Part shown: in pieces, positions 1-9,360 of the stretch
Layout of the letters: every line of letters starts with the position of its first letter
How positions within the stretch are numbered: the stretch's first letter is position 1
Origin: Frankiales bacterium
GTDB taxonomy: Bacteria > Actinomycetota > Actinomycetes > S36-B12 > CAIYMF01
Reading direction: 5' to 3'
Assembly (NCBI GenBank): GCA_016125335.1
Contig: WGLY01000008.1
Location: forward strand, 1-64,000
DNA: 64,000 nt
Position numbers and translations under genes: made by a program
The notes under the pieces: generated by a model
Told to the model about the DNA's origin: nothing
Seen by the model: only the letters and a program-made list of their open reading frames with translations
Database searches by the model: none

Positions 1-339
1 CCGTTCCCCGAGGGAGCGAGCGACACGGCCAACTGCGGCGGGCTGTGCTCGCGCTGCCACCAGGTGAAGACCGCCGGGCACGCGACCATCGAGGACAGCG
101 CCCAAGACGGGTTCGGAACGTGGGTCACCCGCTGGCGGCAGCGCATCCGCATCCCGGCCCAGCCGGTCCTCGAACCACCCCCACGCCACGCAGCACGATC
201 GGCCGGACCTCAGGCCGGACCGCAGGCCGGACCACCTGCCCCGCCCGGCGGCGTACCCGCGCGCCCCGGTACGGAGGGGTCCGGCGGTGGGCACTCCGAC
301 CCCCTCGCGGACGATCCACCGGAACGCCCGCCGTTCTGA
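1..339 (+). CDS. HNH endonuclease (DUF222-type), C-terminal fragment
   Basis: The frame is open from the first base and ends at TGA 337-339. Its first residues are PFPEGASDTANCGGLCSRC followed by HQVKTAGHA. This matches the C-terminal HNH motif of the large actinobacterial DUF222/13E12 nuclease-like family, with the usual P-x-P-x-G, N-x-x-x-L-C and RCHQxKT landmarks. After the motif the tail is low complexity, rich in Pro and Ala. The N-terminal DUF222 part lies outside the window. These proteins are common in repeated, mobile-looking copies in actinobacteria and their cellular role is not settled. The family call is good; the function is open. Confidence 0.75.
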   Translation, partial: PFPEGASDTANCGGLCSRCHQVKTAGHATIEDSAQDGFGTWVTRWRQRIRIPAQPVLEPPPRHAARSAGPQAGPQAGPPAPPGGVPARPGTEGSGGGHSDPLADDPPERPPF

Positions 340-609
340 CCGCGACCGCCACCCGAGCGCCCGTCCTGCCGCGGCCGTCGTCGGCTGCCGGGGCTCGGGC
401 GACGGCGGTCCGGGCCCGTGGCGTCACCGTGAGGGTCGCGGCGGACGCCGCCGCAGGGTGCGCGCGAGGGGGCGTCGCCGCCACCGCCGAGCACGTCCGA
501 GGCGGCGTTCGCCGTAGGACGAGCGGGTGGCGAGCGATCCACGTCGGCCGCCGCGGGCGACGCGGCGCCGGTGCGGCGCACGGCCCGGCCGGCGAGGCAT
601 CATCACGCC

Positions 610-1092
610 ATGGGCTGCCTCCGCTGCGGTCGACGTCAGGTGGACCCGGTGTCCGGGCCGTCGGATTGGCGGCGCGCCGTCGTGCACGGCGCGCAGGTGC
701 TGGTGTGCCCGGACTGCCAGACACCGGGCTGGACCGACGGGCTCGACCGCTGCGCGTCCTGCGGCTCCACCGCGCTGTCGAAGCGGCTCGGCGTCGTGGT
801 GTGCCGTGCCTGCGGGCACGAGGACGCCGGCGCACCCACCCCGGCACCGGCGGAGCCTGCGCCGGCAGCCGGGGGGACCGGTCCCGAGACCGGCGTCGCG
901 CCGGACGGGCCGGGTCGGCAGGGCCACCTCAGCGAGGCCGGCGGCAGCAGCGCACCGGGGTCCGGGTCGCGACGCTCGACGCCGGCCGGACCGCAGCGCG
1001 CCGCGGGCGGCCCCGACCCGGACGACCCGGCGCGGGCGGCGCTCGCGGCCGAGGTCGCGGCCGCCGTCGACCGCGTGCTCGGCCGTGGCTGA
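610..1092 (+). CDS. zinc-ribbon protein, function unknown
   Basis: This 160-residue protein starts at ATG 610. It carries several Cys pairs in its first 80 residues (CLRC, CPDC, CASC, CRAC), which would bind one or two zinc ions as a rubredoxin-like or zinc-ribbon knuckle. The second half is an Ala/Pro/Gly-rich linker and a short helical tail, probably disordered. No catalytic motif is visible. The upstream 270 bp (340-609) hold nothing I can recognise. I do not know its function; DNA- or protein-binding is the usual role of such ribbons. A longer frame begins at 571, but its N-terminal residues look non-coding, so 610 was preferred. Confidence 0.6.
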   Translation: MGCLRCGRRQVDPVSGPSDWRRAVVHGAQVLVCPDCQTPGWTDGLDRCASCGSTALSKRLGVVVCRACGHEDAGAPTPAPAEPAPAAGGTGPETGVAPDGPGRQGHLSEAGGSSAPGSGSRRSTPAGPQRAAGGPDPDDPARAALAAEVAAAVDRVLGRG

Positions 1093-1143
1093 GGGCTCGT
1101 CCAAGATCGAGATGCGGGATCGGACGTCCTGACCCAGCATGAC

Positions 1144-1192
1144 CACGCGGCCCCGTCGTCGATGGCCCGAGACCTCGACGGCGGGGCCGTGT
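1144..1192 (+). terminator. GC-rich hairpin after the zinc-ribbon gene
   Basis: Arms at about 1144-1162 and 1174-1192 pair over roughly 19 bases with two or three mismatches (CACGCGGCCCCGTCGTCGA against TCGACGGCGGGGCCGTGTC). It lies 50 bp past the stop codon. There is no T-run, as is common in high-GC actinobacteria. It is probably a terminator. Confidence 0.5.
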
Positions 1193-1313
1193 CATGTCCC
1201 CGGGCTCCGAGGACGACGGCAGGCTCGACGACGACGGTCCGCGGTCCTCGCGGGGATTCGGCGCGGTGCGCCCGCCCCCGGTAGCCTCGCGGGCCACGGC
1301 GGATGCCCGTCGC

Positions 1314-1387
1314 GGGCGCATAGCTCAGCTGGTCAGAGCACCTGCCTTACAAGCAGGGGGTCAGGGGTTCGAGTCCCTTTGCGCCCA
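1314..1387 (+). tRNA. tRNA-Val (anticodon UAC)
   Basis: A complete cloverleaf can be drawn over 74 nt. The acceptor stem is GGGCGCA with TGCGCCC, and the discriminator base is A. The D-arm is GCTC/GAGC. The anticodon stem CCTGC/GCAGG has loop CTTACAA, so the anticodon is TAC and reads GUA valine codons. The T-arm carries TTCGAGT. CCA is not encoded; ACC follows the acceptor stem. The gene stands alone between two protein genes. Confidence 0.96.
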
Positions 1388-1554
1388 CCGTGTCCCGTCC
1401 CAGGACGGCGTCGCGCTCACCGTGGGACGTCGCGGGAGGGCCCACGACCCGCGCCATGAACGGCACGCCCTGCCTGCGCACGCCCGGCGTGGCGATGGCC
1501 ACAGCGGGCAGGTCGCGCGCCGGGGCCGTCGAGCCCGGCGATTACTCTTCGCCC

Positions 1555-2142
1555 ATGCACCCTCGGTCCCCGTCCCGTCGCCGCGCCGGGGGTGTCCTGC
1601 TGCTGCCGCTGGTCGTCGTGCTGCTCCTGCTCGCGACCCCCTCGCCGGCGTCCGCGCACACCCAGCTGGTGGGGATGTCGCCCGCGGACGGGTCCGTGGT
1701 GTCGCAGGTGCCGGGCCAGGTGGTGCTCACGTTCGACGAGGCGGTCGAGAACGTCGGCTACGGGCTGGTGGTCACCGCGCCCTCCGGCGCGTCCGTCGTC
1801 GACGGCACCCCGGTGCTCGACGGCGCGCAGCTCTCGCAGAAGCTCGTGCCGCTGACCGAGCCCGGCCACTACACCGTGTCCTACCGCGTCGTCGCCGACG
1901 ACGGTCACCCGGTCACCGGCACGCGCGGCTTCGAGCTCTCCGCCGACGCGGTGTCGGGCGCCTCGGCCCCGGCGACGCCGGCGCCCTCGGCGTCGTCGTC
2001 CGCGAGCCCGGCCGCTTCGACGGACCCGGGCATCGACAGCGGGTCGCCGGCTACCGCCATGGTCATCGGCGTGGTGCTGCTCGCCCTGGCGGGCGGGCTC
2101 ACCTGGTTCGTCTCCTCCCGCCGGTCCGGCGGCCCGAGCTGA
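1555..2142 (+). CDS. CopC-domain copper-binding membrane-anchored protein
   Basis: This 195-residue exported protein has a signal peptide (about residues 1-34, RRR then a long Leu/Val core, ending PASA). Cleavage leaves His35 as the mature N-terminus. A second His sits in DDGHPVTG (His118), preceded by Asp115 and Asp116. These are the classic CopC Cu(II) brace residues, where the N-terminal amine plus two His bind copper. The CopC beta-sandwich fills residues 35-130. A Ser/Ala/Pro linker follows, then one C-terminal membrane helix (about 168-186) with an RR tail, so the domain hangs outside the cell on an anchor. The usual CopD partner is not adjacent. A TACTCT -10 box at 1543-1548 lies 6 nt before ATG, which suggests a leaderless mRNA. 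Confidence 0.85.
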   Translation: MHPRSPSRRRAGGVLLLPLVVVLLLLATPSPASAHTQLVGMSPADGSVVSQVPGQVVLTFDEAVENVGYGLVVTAPSGASVVDGTPVLDGAQLSQKLVPLTEPGHYTVSYRVVADDGHPVTGTRGFELSADAVSGASAPATPAPSASSSASPAASTDPGIDSGSPATAMVIGVVLLALAGGLTWFVSSRRSGGPS

Positions 2143-2150
2143 CCCCGGCG

Positions 2151-2172
2151 CCGGCGCCCGTCCGGGCGCCGG
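2151..2172. terminator. bidirectional terminator between copC-like and HAD genes
   Basis: Perfect 10-bp inverted repeat CCGGCGCCCG / CGGGCGCCGG with a 2-nt centre, placed exactly between two convergent genes. The very short loop means the hairpin would open to about a 4-nt loop in RNA. Confidence 0.6.
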
Positions 2173-2173
2173 T

Positions 2174-2809
2174 TCAGCCGCCGAGCACCCGGCGCACGGC
2201 GGCGCACAGGTCGGCGGCGGTCTCGGTGCCCTCCGGGAACGCCGCGGCGCTCTGCGGGACACCCACGAAGCCGGTGCCCGCGGCCCGGGCGGCCTCGGCG
2301 TCCCAGGACGAGTCGCCGATCATCACGGCCGCGGACGGCGCGACGCCGAGGGTGACGCAGGCGCGCAGCAGGCCGTCGGGCGCCGGCTTGGGACGGTCGT
2401 CCGGACGCCGCCCGACCACGACGAGCTCGGCGTCGCCCGCGGCGATCCCGTGCCGGGCGAGGGCCTCGCGCGCGACCGGCTCGGGCAGCAGGGTCACCAC
2501 GGCCCGCGGGACGACCGCGGCGAGGGCCCACGCCTCGTGCAGGCCGGGCATCGGCACCGAGCGCGGCAGGGCCGCGGCCTCGTGCGCGGCGATGGCCGCG
2601 CTCACCGCCTCCCACCGCGCGTCGCCCGAGCAGGCCACCAGCAGCGCCATCGCGGCGCGGGTCTCGTGCGTCCAGTCCGTGGCGGGAGCGTCGTCGGCGG
2701 CCAGCGGCCCGGCCACCCGGCGGGCGTCGGCCAGCGCGGCGGCGTAGTCCGTGGCCGACTGCAGGTCCACGAGCGTGCGATCGAGGTCGAAGAGCACCGC
2801 GTCGGCCAT
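2174..2809 (-). CDS. HAD-superfamily hydrolase
   Basis: This 211-residue cytosolic protein has all HAD motifs. Motif I is FDLDRTLVD, with nucleophile Asp8 and acid/base Asp10. Motif III is the Lys in DRPKPAPDGL. Motif IV is MIGDSSWDAEAA, which binds Mg2+. The inserted helical cap between motifs I and III is of the small C1 type seen in phosphoglycolate-phosphatase-like enzymes. The substrate is therefore probably a small phosphorylated metabolite, but which one cannot be told. It is convergent with the copC-like gene and sits 67 bp downstream of the feo operon on the same strand. Confidence 0.8.
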   Translation of the reverse strand: MADAVLFDLDRTLVDLQSATDYAAALADARRVAGPLAADDAPATDWTHETRAAMALLVACSGDARWEAVSAAIAAHEAAALPRSVPMPGLHEAWALAAVVPRAVVTLLPEPVAREALARHGIAAGDAELVVVGRRPDDRPKPAPDGLLRACVTLGVAPSAAVMIGDSSWDAEAARAAGTGFVGVPQSAAAFPEGTETAADLCAAVRRVLGG

Positions 2810-2876
2810 GGCGACGATCCTGCCGCGGGTGCGCCAAGTCCGCCCGGGCTCGTCCCGCGGACGGCGCGCGATCCGG

Positions 2877-3206
2877 TCAGCCTGCGGGCGGCGGCCGGCG
2901 TCCCAGCGTCAGCATGACGAGCCCGCGACTCCCCGCTCCCGGTGTCGCGCAACCGTGACCGGTAGGCGCGGCGCAGCCGGTGCAGCCGCCCGCAGGGCAG
3001 CCGACCGGTGCCGTGCCGCGCTCGAGGTGGCCGAGCCGCGTGAGCGTGTCGAGCGCCACGGCGACCAGGTCGCGGTCGAGCCCGGTCGCCCGGCTGAGGT
3101 CCTCCGGGGTGGCGGCGCCGCCGCGCACGGCGGTGAGCACAGCACCCAGGGCGCCGCCGGAGCCGGGCGGGGGAGCGGGCACCGCGGCCGGCTGCGGTGT
3201 GCTCAC
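2877..3206 (-). CDS. feoC: FeoC-like winged-helix protein
   Basis: This 109-residue protein starts with GTG overlapping the feoB stop (GTGA, 3203-3206). Residues about 17-65 form a small winged helix (LGAVLTAVRGGAATPEDLSRA onwards, cut here). A Cys cluster follows, with spacing C-x4-C-x2-C-x7-C. FeoC proteins have this layout, and the cysteines are thought to bind an iron-sulfur cluster that senses iron or oxygen. Position directly after feoB supports the call. Function is by family and context only. The ending is Pro/Arg-rich. Confidence 0.7.
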   Translation of the reverse strand: MSTPQPAAVPAPPPGSGGALGAVLTAVRGGAATPEDLSRATGLDRDLVAVALDTLTRLGHLERGTAPVGCPAGGCTGCAAPTGHGCATPGAGSRGLVMLTLGRRPPPAG

Positions 3207-5171
3207 GCGACCAGCCGCCCCACCTGGAACACCGCGACCGCGAGCACCCAGGCGACCACCAGCTGGATCCCGACGCCGGCCAGGGTCCAGCGCATGCCGA
3301 TCTCGCGTCGCTGGGCCGCGAGCGTGGCCACGCACGGCGTGTAGGCGAGCAGGAACACCAGGAACGCGAGCACGGCCGGCACGGTGTGCCCGCCCGAGGA
3401 GTCCGCGAAGCTCGTTCGCAGGGCGTCGCCGAGAGCCCCGGGCTCCCCGGCGGCGTCGGGTTCCGCGGTGGCGAAGGTCTGCGCCCACGAGGAGATCACC
3501 GCCTCCTTGGCCACGAACCCGACCATGAGTGCGCTCGTGGCCTCCCAGCTGCCGAACCCCGCCGGGGCGAACGCCGGCGCGACCCCGCCGGCGACCGAGG
3601 CGTAGACGCTGTCCTGCACCGGCACGTCGGCGAACGAGCCGCCGGAACCGGGTGCCGGTACGGCGGAGAGCGCCCACACCACGACGACGGTGGCCACGAT
3701 GATGCCGCTCGCCGTGCGCAGGAAGCCCTGCAGCCGGCGCCAGGTCGCCGCGGCCACCAGGCGGGGCAGAGGCAGCTGGTAGGGCGGCAGGTCGATCGCG
3801 AGCGGGTCGTCGCCCATGGCGCGCAGCAGGGTGGTGCGCAGCAGCAGGCCGACGAGCACCACGAGCACGATCGAGAGCACGTACATGGCGAACACCACGG
3901 TGCCGGCGTGGCCGGCGAAGAACGTGGTGGCCACGAGCACGTACACGGTCAGGCGCGCGCTGCACGACGTGAACGGCACGAGCAGCGCGGTGAGCAGCCG
4001 GTGGCGGGTGTCCGGCAGCACCCGCGTGGCGCTGATCGCCGGCACGTTGCAGCCGAACCCGACGATGAGGGGCAGGAACGCGCGCCCCGGCAGCCCGATC
4101 GCGCGCATGGCGCGGTCGGTCACGACGGCGGCGCGGGCCATGTAGCCGGAGTCCTCGAGCACGCTGAGGAAGGTGAACATCACCGCCATCACCGGCACGA
4201 ACGTGAGCAGCATGCCGACACCCGCGACGAGCCCGTCGACGACGAGGCCCTCCACCCACGTCCCGCCGAGCCCCACCGCGCCGAGCAGCGCGCTCGCGGC
4301 GTCGGACACTGGCCCGCCGAACAGGTCGTCGAGCCAGCCCTGCACCGGTGCGGCCACCGTGGTGGTGGCCTGGAACACCAGCCACATCACCCCGAGGAAG
4401 AGCAGCGGCCCCACCACCGGCGCGGTGGTGAGCCGGTCGAGCCGGTCGGACCACGACCTCGGCGCCTGCTCGTCGCGGCGCAGCGCGCGCCCGACGGCGT
4501 CGGTCACGACGGCGAAGCGCCGCTCGGCCTCCGCGAGCGCGGTGTCGACGTCCGGGACCGCGCCCAGGACGACGTCGACGGCATCCCCGGCAGGTGACGT
4601 GGTGGTCGACGCCGGAGTCGCCGGCGGCGCGGCCGCCAGGGCCGAGGCGATCGCCGCCACGAGCGCGCCGTGGTCGCCCGAGCGGCGCGGGTCGACCACC
4701 ACCACCTCGACGCCCAGGCTGCGGGCCAGCGACGCGACGTCGACCTCGACCCCGCGGCGGGCCGCGACGTCGGCCATCGTGAGGGCGACCACGGTGCGCA
4801 GCCCGAGCTCGTGCACCTGCTGCTGGAGGTAGACGCCCCGGGCGAGGTGCACGGCCGAGGCGACCACCACGACGACGTCCGGCCGCTCGTGCGGCGGCTG
4901 GTCGACGAGCAGCTCGCGGGTGAGCTCCTCGTCCGGCGACTGCGGGTCCAGGCTCACGGCCCCGGGCAGGTCGACGAGGACGGCGCGACCGAGCTCGGGC
5001 GTGGTCCACAGGTCGCGTCCCACCGCCACGGAGGCCGTTGAACAGCGTGGACTTGCCGACGTTGGGGTTGCCCACCAGCGCCACGACCGGGACCCCCGCA
5101 GGCGCGTCGACGGCGCCCGCCTCGGCGTGGCAGGACGGCACGGTCCGCGTGCCGCCGCGGGCCGGCGTCAC
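3203..5171 (-). pseudogene. feoB: FeoB ferrous iron transporter, frameshifted in the G domain
   Basis: FeoB imports Fe2+ across the membrane using an N-terminal G-protein domain. The GTG at 5171 overlaps the feoA stop and begins a frame with an intact P-loop, GNPNVGKSTLFN (G1). Just after it, near 5030-5045, homology moves to another frame, which continues with ASVAVGRDLWTTPELGRA and then G3 as DLPGAVSL. From there the rest is intact: G4-like LTMADV, then a full membrane domain with two Gate motifs and about ten helices to TGA at 3203. The Switch I/G2 stretch, about 18 residues in relatives, is missing at the junction. So this is either a deletion with frameshift that kills GTPase coupling, or an assembly or sequencing collapse in a GC-rich stretch. 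The downstream frame alone could be read from GTG 5029 as a protein without the P-loop. Confidence 0.7.
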
Positions 5172-5443
5172 GCGGCGCCGCCGGCGTGCGGCACCGGCTC
5201 CACGCCCACGCGGCGCAGCACGCGGCGCGCGAGCGCGAGGCGGGCGTCGTCGACGGCGACCACCCGGGCCCCGCCCGCCGTGCGGCCCAGGGGCACCACC
5301 ACGGCACCGGGACGCACGCCGAGCTCGGCGAGGCGCCGGGCCAGCGCCGGGTCGGCGCCGCTGCCGGTCACGAGGACGGCGACGCCTGCGGGGGCGTCGT
5401 CGAGGGTGGGAGCAGGGGAGGACGCCGGCTCAGTAAGGGTCAC
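5168..5443 (-). CDS. feoA: FeoA-like SH3-domain protein
   Basis: This 91-residue cytosolic protein of the FeoA type is an SH3-like beta barrel that binds FeoB. Landmarks are RRLAELGVRPGAVVVPLGR, typical of FeoA after its first strand, and a C-terminal ALARRVLRRVGVEPV helix. It begins with GTG 5443 and overlaps feoB by 4 nt, so translation is coupled. A TAGCCT box (5451-5456) lies 7 nt before the GTG, which points to a leaderless transcript. That box is inside an IdeR-type operator, so iron repression of the whole feo operon is likely. Confidence 0.82.
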   Translation of the reverse strand: MTLTEPASSPAPTLDDAPAGVAVLVTGSGADPALARRLAELGVRPGAVVVPLGRTAGGARVVAVDDARLALARRVLRRVGVEPVPHAGGAA

Positions 5444-5462
5444 CTAAGTAAGGCTACCCTAA
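5444..5462 (-). promoter_or_regulatory. IdeR/DtxR iron box over the feoA promoter
   Basis: The plus-strand 19-mer CTAAGTAAGGCTACCCTAA matches the IdeR/DtxR consensus TTAGGTTAGGCTAACCTAA at 15 of 19 positions. It covers the putative -10 box and transcription start of feoA and touches the start codon. Bound IdeR-Fe2+ would therefore block the promoter directly. The motif is seen in the sequence; the regulator itself is not in this window. Confidence 0.75.
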
Positions 5463-5480
5463 ACCGATCCGGTACCGCGC

Positions 5481-7532
5481 TCAGCCCACCGGTTCGGCGG
5501 CGAGCTCCTCGTCGTCGAGCGCCCCGACGAACTGCGCGTTGTAGAGCGCCGCGTAGGCGCCGCCGCGCGCGAGCAGCTCGTCGTGCGTGCCTTGCTCGAC
5601 GATCTGCCCGTGCTCCATCACGAGGATGAGGTCGGCGTCGCGGATCGTGGAGAGCCGGTGCGCGATCACGAAGCTGGTGCGGTCCGAGCGCAGGGCCGTC
5701 ATCGCCTTCTGCACCAGCACCTCCGTGCGGGTGTCGACCGAGCTCGTCGCCTCGTCGAGGATCAGCAGCGACGGCGCCGACAGGAACGCCCGCGCGATCG
5801 TCACCAGCTGCCGCTCGCCGGTCGAGAGGTTGCTGCCCTCGTCGTCGATGACGGTGTCGTAGCCGTCCGGCAGCGCCCGCACGAAGCGGTCGACGTAGGT
5901 GGCCCGTGCTGCCTCGAGGATCTCCTCCTCGGTGGCGTCGGGTCGTCCGTAGGCGATGTTGTCGCGGATGGTGCCGCCGAACAGCCAGGTGTCCTGGAGC
6001 ACCATGCCGATCTGCTCGCGCAGGTGGTCGCGGGTCATCGTCGCGATGTCGACGCCGTCCAGCGTGATCCGCCCGGAGTCGATCTCGTAGAAGCGCATCA
6101 CGAGGTTCACCAGGGTGGTCTTGCCGGCGCCGGTGGGTCCCACGATGGCGACCGACTGCCCCGGCGCGGCGACGAGGGAGAGGTCCTCGATGAGCGGGGC
6201 GTCCTCGACGTAGCGGAACGACACGTCCTCGAACTCCACGCGGCCGCGGGGGAGGTCGGAGCGGTTGGGGGAGACCGGGTCGGGGGTCTGCTCGTCCTCG
6301 TCGAGCAGCTCGAAGACCCGCTCGGCCGAGGCGACTCCGGACTGCAGCAGGTTGGACATCGAGGCCACCTGCGTGAGCGGCTGGCTGAACTGGCGCGAGT
6401 ACTGGATGAACGCCTGGACGTCGCCGAGCGACAGGCTGCCGGAGGCGACGCGCAGCCCGCCGATGACGGCGACGAAGACGTAGTTGAGGTTCCCGATGAA
6501 CTGGATGGCGGGCATGATGATGCCGCTGAGGAACTGGGCGCCCGCGCTGGCGCTGTAGAGGGCCTCGTTGCGCTCCCGGAAGATCTCCTCGGCCTCCTTC
6601 TGGTGGCCGAAGACCTTGACCAGCGCGTGGCCGGTGTAGACCTCCTCGATGTGGCCGTTGAGCCGGCCGGTCTGCCCCCACTGCTCGATGAACAGCGGCT
6701 GCGAGCGCTTGGCGATGACGGCCGTGACGATCATCGACAGCGGCACGGACACGAGGGCGACCAGGGCCAGGACCCACGAGATCCAGAGCATCATCGCGAG
6801 CACACCGACGAGGGTCAGCAGCGAGTTGAGTAGCTGGCTGAAGGTCTGCTGCATCGTCTGCTGGATGTTGTCGATGTCGTTGGTCACGCGGCTGAGCAGC
6901 TCGCCGCGCGGCACCGTGTCGAAGTAGCTCAGCGGCAGCCGGTGCAGCTTGTCCTCGACGTCGGAGCGCAGGCGCAGAGCGGTGCGCTGCACGACCGTGT
7001 TGAGCACGAAGGCCTGCCCCCACATGGACACCGACGCGACGACGTAGAGGCCGAGCACGATCAGGAGCACGTGCGCGAGCTGGGTGAAGTCGATGCCCTG
7101 CCCCGGGACCACGGTCATGCCGGAGAGGAGGTCGGCGAAGCCGTCGTCGCCCCGGGCGCGGGCCGCCGCGATCACCTGCTCCTGCGTCATCCCGGCCGGC
7201 AGCTGCTTGCCGATGACCCCCTCGAAGATGAGGTTCGTCGCGTTGCCCAGGATCTTGGGCCCGACGACGCTGAACGCGACTCCGAGCACGGTCAGCAGCA
7301 CGACGACGACGACCAGCGCGCGCTGCGGCCGCAGCTGGGCGACGAGGCGGCGGGCCGACGGCCAGAAGTTGAGCGACTTCTCCGCCGGCATGCCGGCGCT
7401 CATCATGGCGCCGGGACCGCGCATCGGCGGCCCGCCGGCCGGCCGCTGCGGCAGGCGGGAGCCGCCGCCGGCGGACCGGGCCGGACCGGCCCCGGCAGGC
7501 CGCCCCGGGGGAGGCGTGGTCGGGGCGCTCAT
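5481..7532 (-). CDS. ABC exporter half-transporter, catalytic-site Walker subunit
   Basis: This 683-residue protein has an N-terminal Pro/Gly-rich tail of about 60 residues, six membrane helices (type-IV exporter fold) and a C-terminal ATPase domain. Walker A is GPTGAGKTT, Walker B is [12 protein letters not shown] with the catalytic Glu, and the switch His is in VIAHRLSTI. Its signature is LSTGERQ instead of LSGGQ. The start ATG 7532 overlaps the stop of the upstream ABC gene (ATGA). The two subunits are complementary (see the partner at 7529-9262), so they form a heterodimer with one working ATP site. Substrates of such pairs include drugs, lipids and peptides; nothing here identifies which. 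Confidence 0.88.
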   Translation of the reverse strand: MSAPTTPPPGRPAGAGPARSAGGGSRLPQRPAGGPPMRGPGAMMSAGMPAEKSLNFWPSARRLVAQLRPQRALVVVVVLLTVLGVAFSVVGPKILGNATNLIFEGVIGKQLPAGMTQEQVIAAARARGDDGFADLLSGMTVVPGQGIDFTQLAHVLLIVLGLYVVASVSMWGQAFVLNTVVQRTALRLRSDVEDKLHRLPLSYFDTVPRGELLSRVTNDIDNIQQTMQQTFSQLLNSLLTLVGVLAMMLWISWVLALVALVSVPLSMIVTAVIAKRSQPLFIEQWGQTGRLNGHIEEVYTGHALVKVFGHQKEAEEIFRERNEALYSASAGAQFLSGIIMPAIQFIGNLNYVFVAVIGGLRVASGSLSLGDVQAFIQYSRQFSQPLTQVASMSNLLQSGVASAERVFELLDEDEQTPDPVSPNRSDLPRGRVEFEDVSFRYVEDAPLIEDLSLVAAPGQSVAIVGPTGAGKTTLVNLVMRFYEIDSGRITLDGVDIATMTRDHLREQIGMVLQDTWLFGGTIRDNIAYGRPDATEEEILEAARATYVDRFVRALPDGYDTVIDDEGSNLSTGERQLVTIARAFLSAPSLLILDEATSSVDTRTEVLVQKAMTALRSDRTSFVIAHRLSTIRDADLILVMEHGQIVEQGTHDELLARGGAYAALYNAQFVGALDDEELAAEPVG

Positions 7533-9262
7533 GCGGCCACCTCCGCCGGGAGCTGCGACTGGACGATCTCGGCGTAGGTCGGGCAGGTGAGCAGCAGCTC
7601 GTCGTGGCGCCCGATGCCGACGACCGCGCCGTCGTCGAGGACGACGATCTGGTCGGCGTCGACGATCGTGGACACCCGCTGCGCGACGACGAGGACGGTG
7701 GCCTCCCGCGTGGTGGGCCGCAGCGCCGCGCGCAGCCGGGCGTCGGTGGCCAGGTCCAGCGCGGAGAACGAGTCGTCGAACAGGTAGATCTCCGGGCGCC
7801 GCACCACGGCCCGGGCGATCGCGAGCCGCTGCCGCTGGCCGCCGGAGAAGTTGGTGCCGCCCTGGGCGACCGGGGCGTCGAGGCCCTCGGGCAGCGCCTG
7901 GACGAAGTCCGCGGCCTGGGCGATGCGCAGCGCGTCCCACAGCTCCTCGTCGGTGGCGTCCTCGCGGCCGTAGCGCAGGTTGTCGGCGACGGTGCCGGTG
8001 AACAGATAGGCCTTCTGCGGGACGAGGCCGATCCGCGCGTGCAGCTGATCGGGGTCGAGGTCGCGCACGTCGACGCCGTCGACGAGCACGGCGCCCTCGG
8101 TCGCGTCGAACAGGCGGGGGACCAGCGAGAGCAGCGTGGTCTTGCCCGACCCCGTGCTCCCGATGATCGCCGTCGTGCGACCGGCGACGGCGCGCAGCGA
8201 GATGTCGCGCAGCACGGGCTCGTCGGCGCCGGGGTACTGGAACGACGCCCCGCGCAGCTCGACCGTGCCGCGCTCGGGCACCTCGGCCACGGGGTGCTCG
8301 GACGGCACCACGGACGACTCGGTGTCGAGCACCTCGCTGATGCGCTCGGCACTGACCGCCGCACGCGGGATCAGCACGAGCATGAACGTGGCCATCATGA
8401 TCGACATCAGGATCTGCACGAGGTAGCTGAGGAACGCGGTGAGCGAGCCCACCTGCATCTCGCCGTTGTCGATGCGGTGGCCGCCGAACCACAGCACGGC
8501 CACGCTCGACGCGTTGAGCACGAGGATGACGATCGGGAACATCAGCGCCATCAACCGGCCGACCTTGAGGGCGGTCTCGGTGAGGTCGGCGTTCGCGGAC
8601 CCGAACCGCTCGCGCTCGACCGGCTCCCGCACGAAGGCACGCACCACGCGGATGCCGGTGATCTGCTCGCGCAGCACGCGGTTGACGTTGTCGAGCCGCT
8701 TCTGCATGCGGCGGAATTGCGGGACCATCCGCGTGACGATGAGCGCGATGGCCACGACCAGCACCGTGACGCTGACGACGATCAGCCAGGCGAGGCCGAT
8801 GTCCTGGCGCAGGGCCATCACGATGCCGCCCACGCCCATGATCGGAGCGGCGACCATGAGCGTGCAGGTGAGCAGCACGAGCATCTGCACCTGCTGCACG
8901 TCGTTGGTGGTGCGCGTGATGAGCGACGGCGCGCCGAAGTGGGTGACCTCGCGCGCGGAGAACGTCCCCACCTGGTGGAAGACCGCGGCCCGCGCGTCGC
9001 GGCCGAAGCCCATGGCGCTGCGGGCCCCGAAGAACACCGCCGAGACCGTGCAGGCCACCTGGAGGACGGTGAAGGCCAGCATCACGGCGCCGATGCGCAG
9101 GATGTAGGCCGTGTCGCCCTTGGCCACGCCGTTGTCGATGATGTCGGCGTTGAGCGTCGGCAGGTAGAGCGCCGCGAGCGTGCCGAAGAACTGGAAGACC
9201 ACGACGGCGATCAGCGCGTTGCGGTAGCGCGGCAGGAAGCGGCGCAGGAGCGAGACGAGCAC
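7529..9262 (-). CDS. ABC exporter half-transporter, degenerate-site Walker subunit
   Basis: This 577-residue protein has six membrane helices (residues about 1-320) and an ATPase domain (340-577). Walker A is GSTGSGKTT and its signature [14 protein letters not shown] is canonical. Walker B ends in DDSFSALD, with Asp where the catalytic Glu belongs, and the H-loop has Gln (VVAQRVSTI). It thus donates a good signature to the partner's active site while its own ATP site is degenerate, like TmrAB or BmrCD. It is the first gene of the two-gene operon. The start GTG/ATG at 9262 follows CGGAG as a weak ribosome site. Confidence 0.88.
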   Translation of the reverse strand: MLVSLLRRFLPRYRNALIAVVVFQFFGTLAALYLPTLNADIIDNGVAKGDTAYILRIGAVMLAFTVLQVACTVSAVFFGARSAMGFGRDARAAVFHQVGTFSAREVTHFGAPSLITRTTNDVQQVQMLVLLTCTLMVAAPIMGVGGIVMALRQDIGLAWLIVVSVTVLVVAIALIVTRMVPQFRRMQKRLDNVNRVLREQITGIRVVRAFVREPVERERFGSANADLTETALKVGRLMALMFPIVILVLNASSVAVLWFGGHRIDNGEMQVGSLTAFLSYLVQILMSIMMATFMLVLIPRAAVSAERISEVLDTESSVVPSEHPVAEVPERGTVELRGASFQYPGADEPVLRDISLRAVAGRTTAIIGSTGSGKTTLLSLVPRLFDATEGAVLVDGVDVRDLDPDQLHARIGLVPQKAYLFTGTVADNLRYGREDATDEELWDALRIAQAADFVQALPEGLDAPVAQGGTNFSGGQRQRLAIARAVVRRPEIYLFDDSFSALDLATDARLRAALRPTTREATVLVVAQRVSTIVDADQIVVLDDGAVVGIGRHDELLLTCPTYAEIVQSQLPAEVAA

Positions 9263-9360
9263 GGGCGACTCCGGTGATGGGGCGCGGGTCGAGGCGGTGG
9301 CCGGTGGCGGGTGTCGCCGGCGTCGACGGTGGGTGCGGCGGTGGCCGTACCTGGCAGGGC

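Noticed and set aside
5440-8364. 974-codon open frame on the minus strand across both ABC genes
   Set aside because: It is a shadow of the two overlapping ABC genes in another frame. Its translation is Arg/Pro/Ser-rich with no domain, and the real frames have complete ABC motifs.
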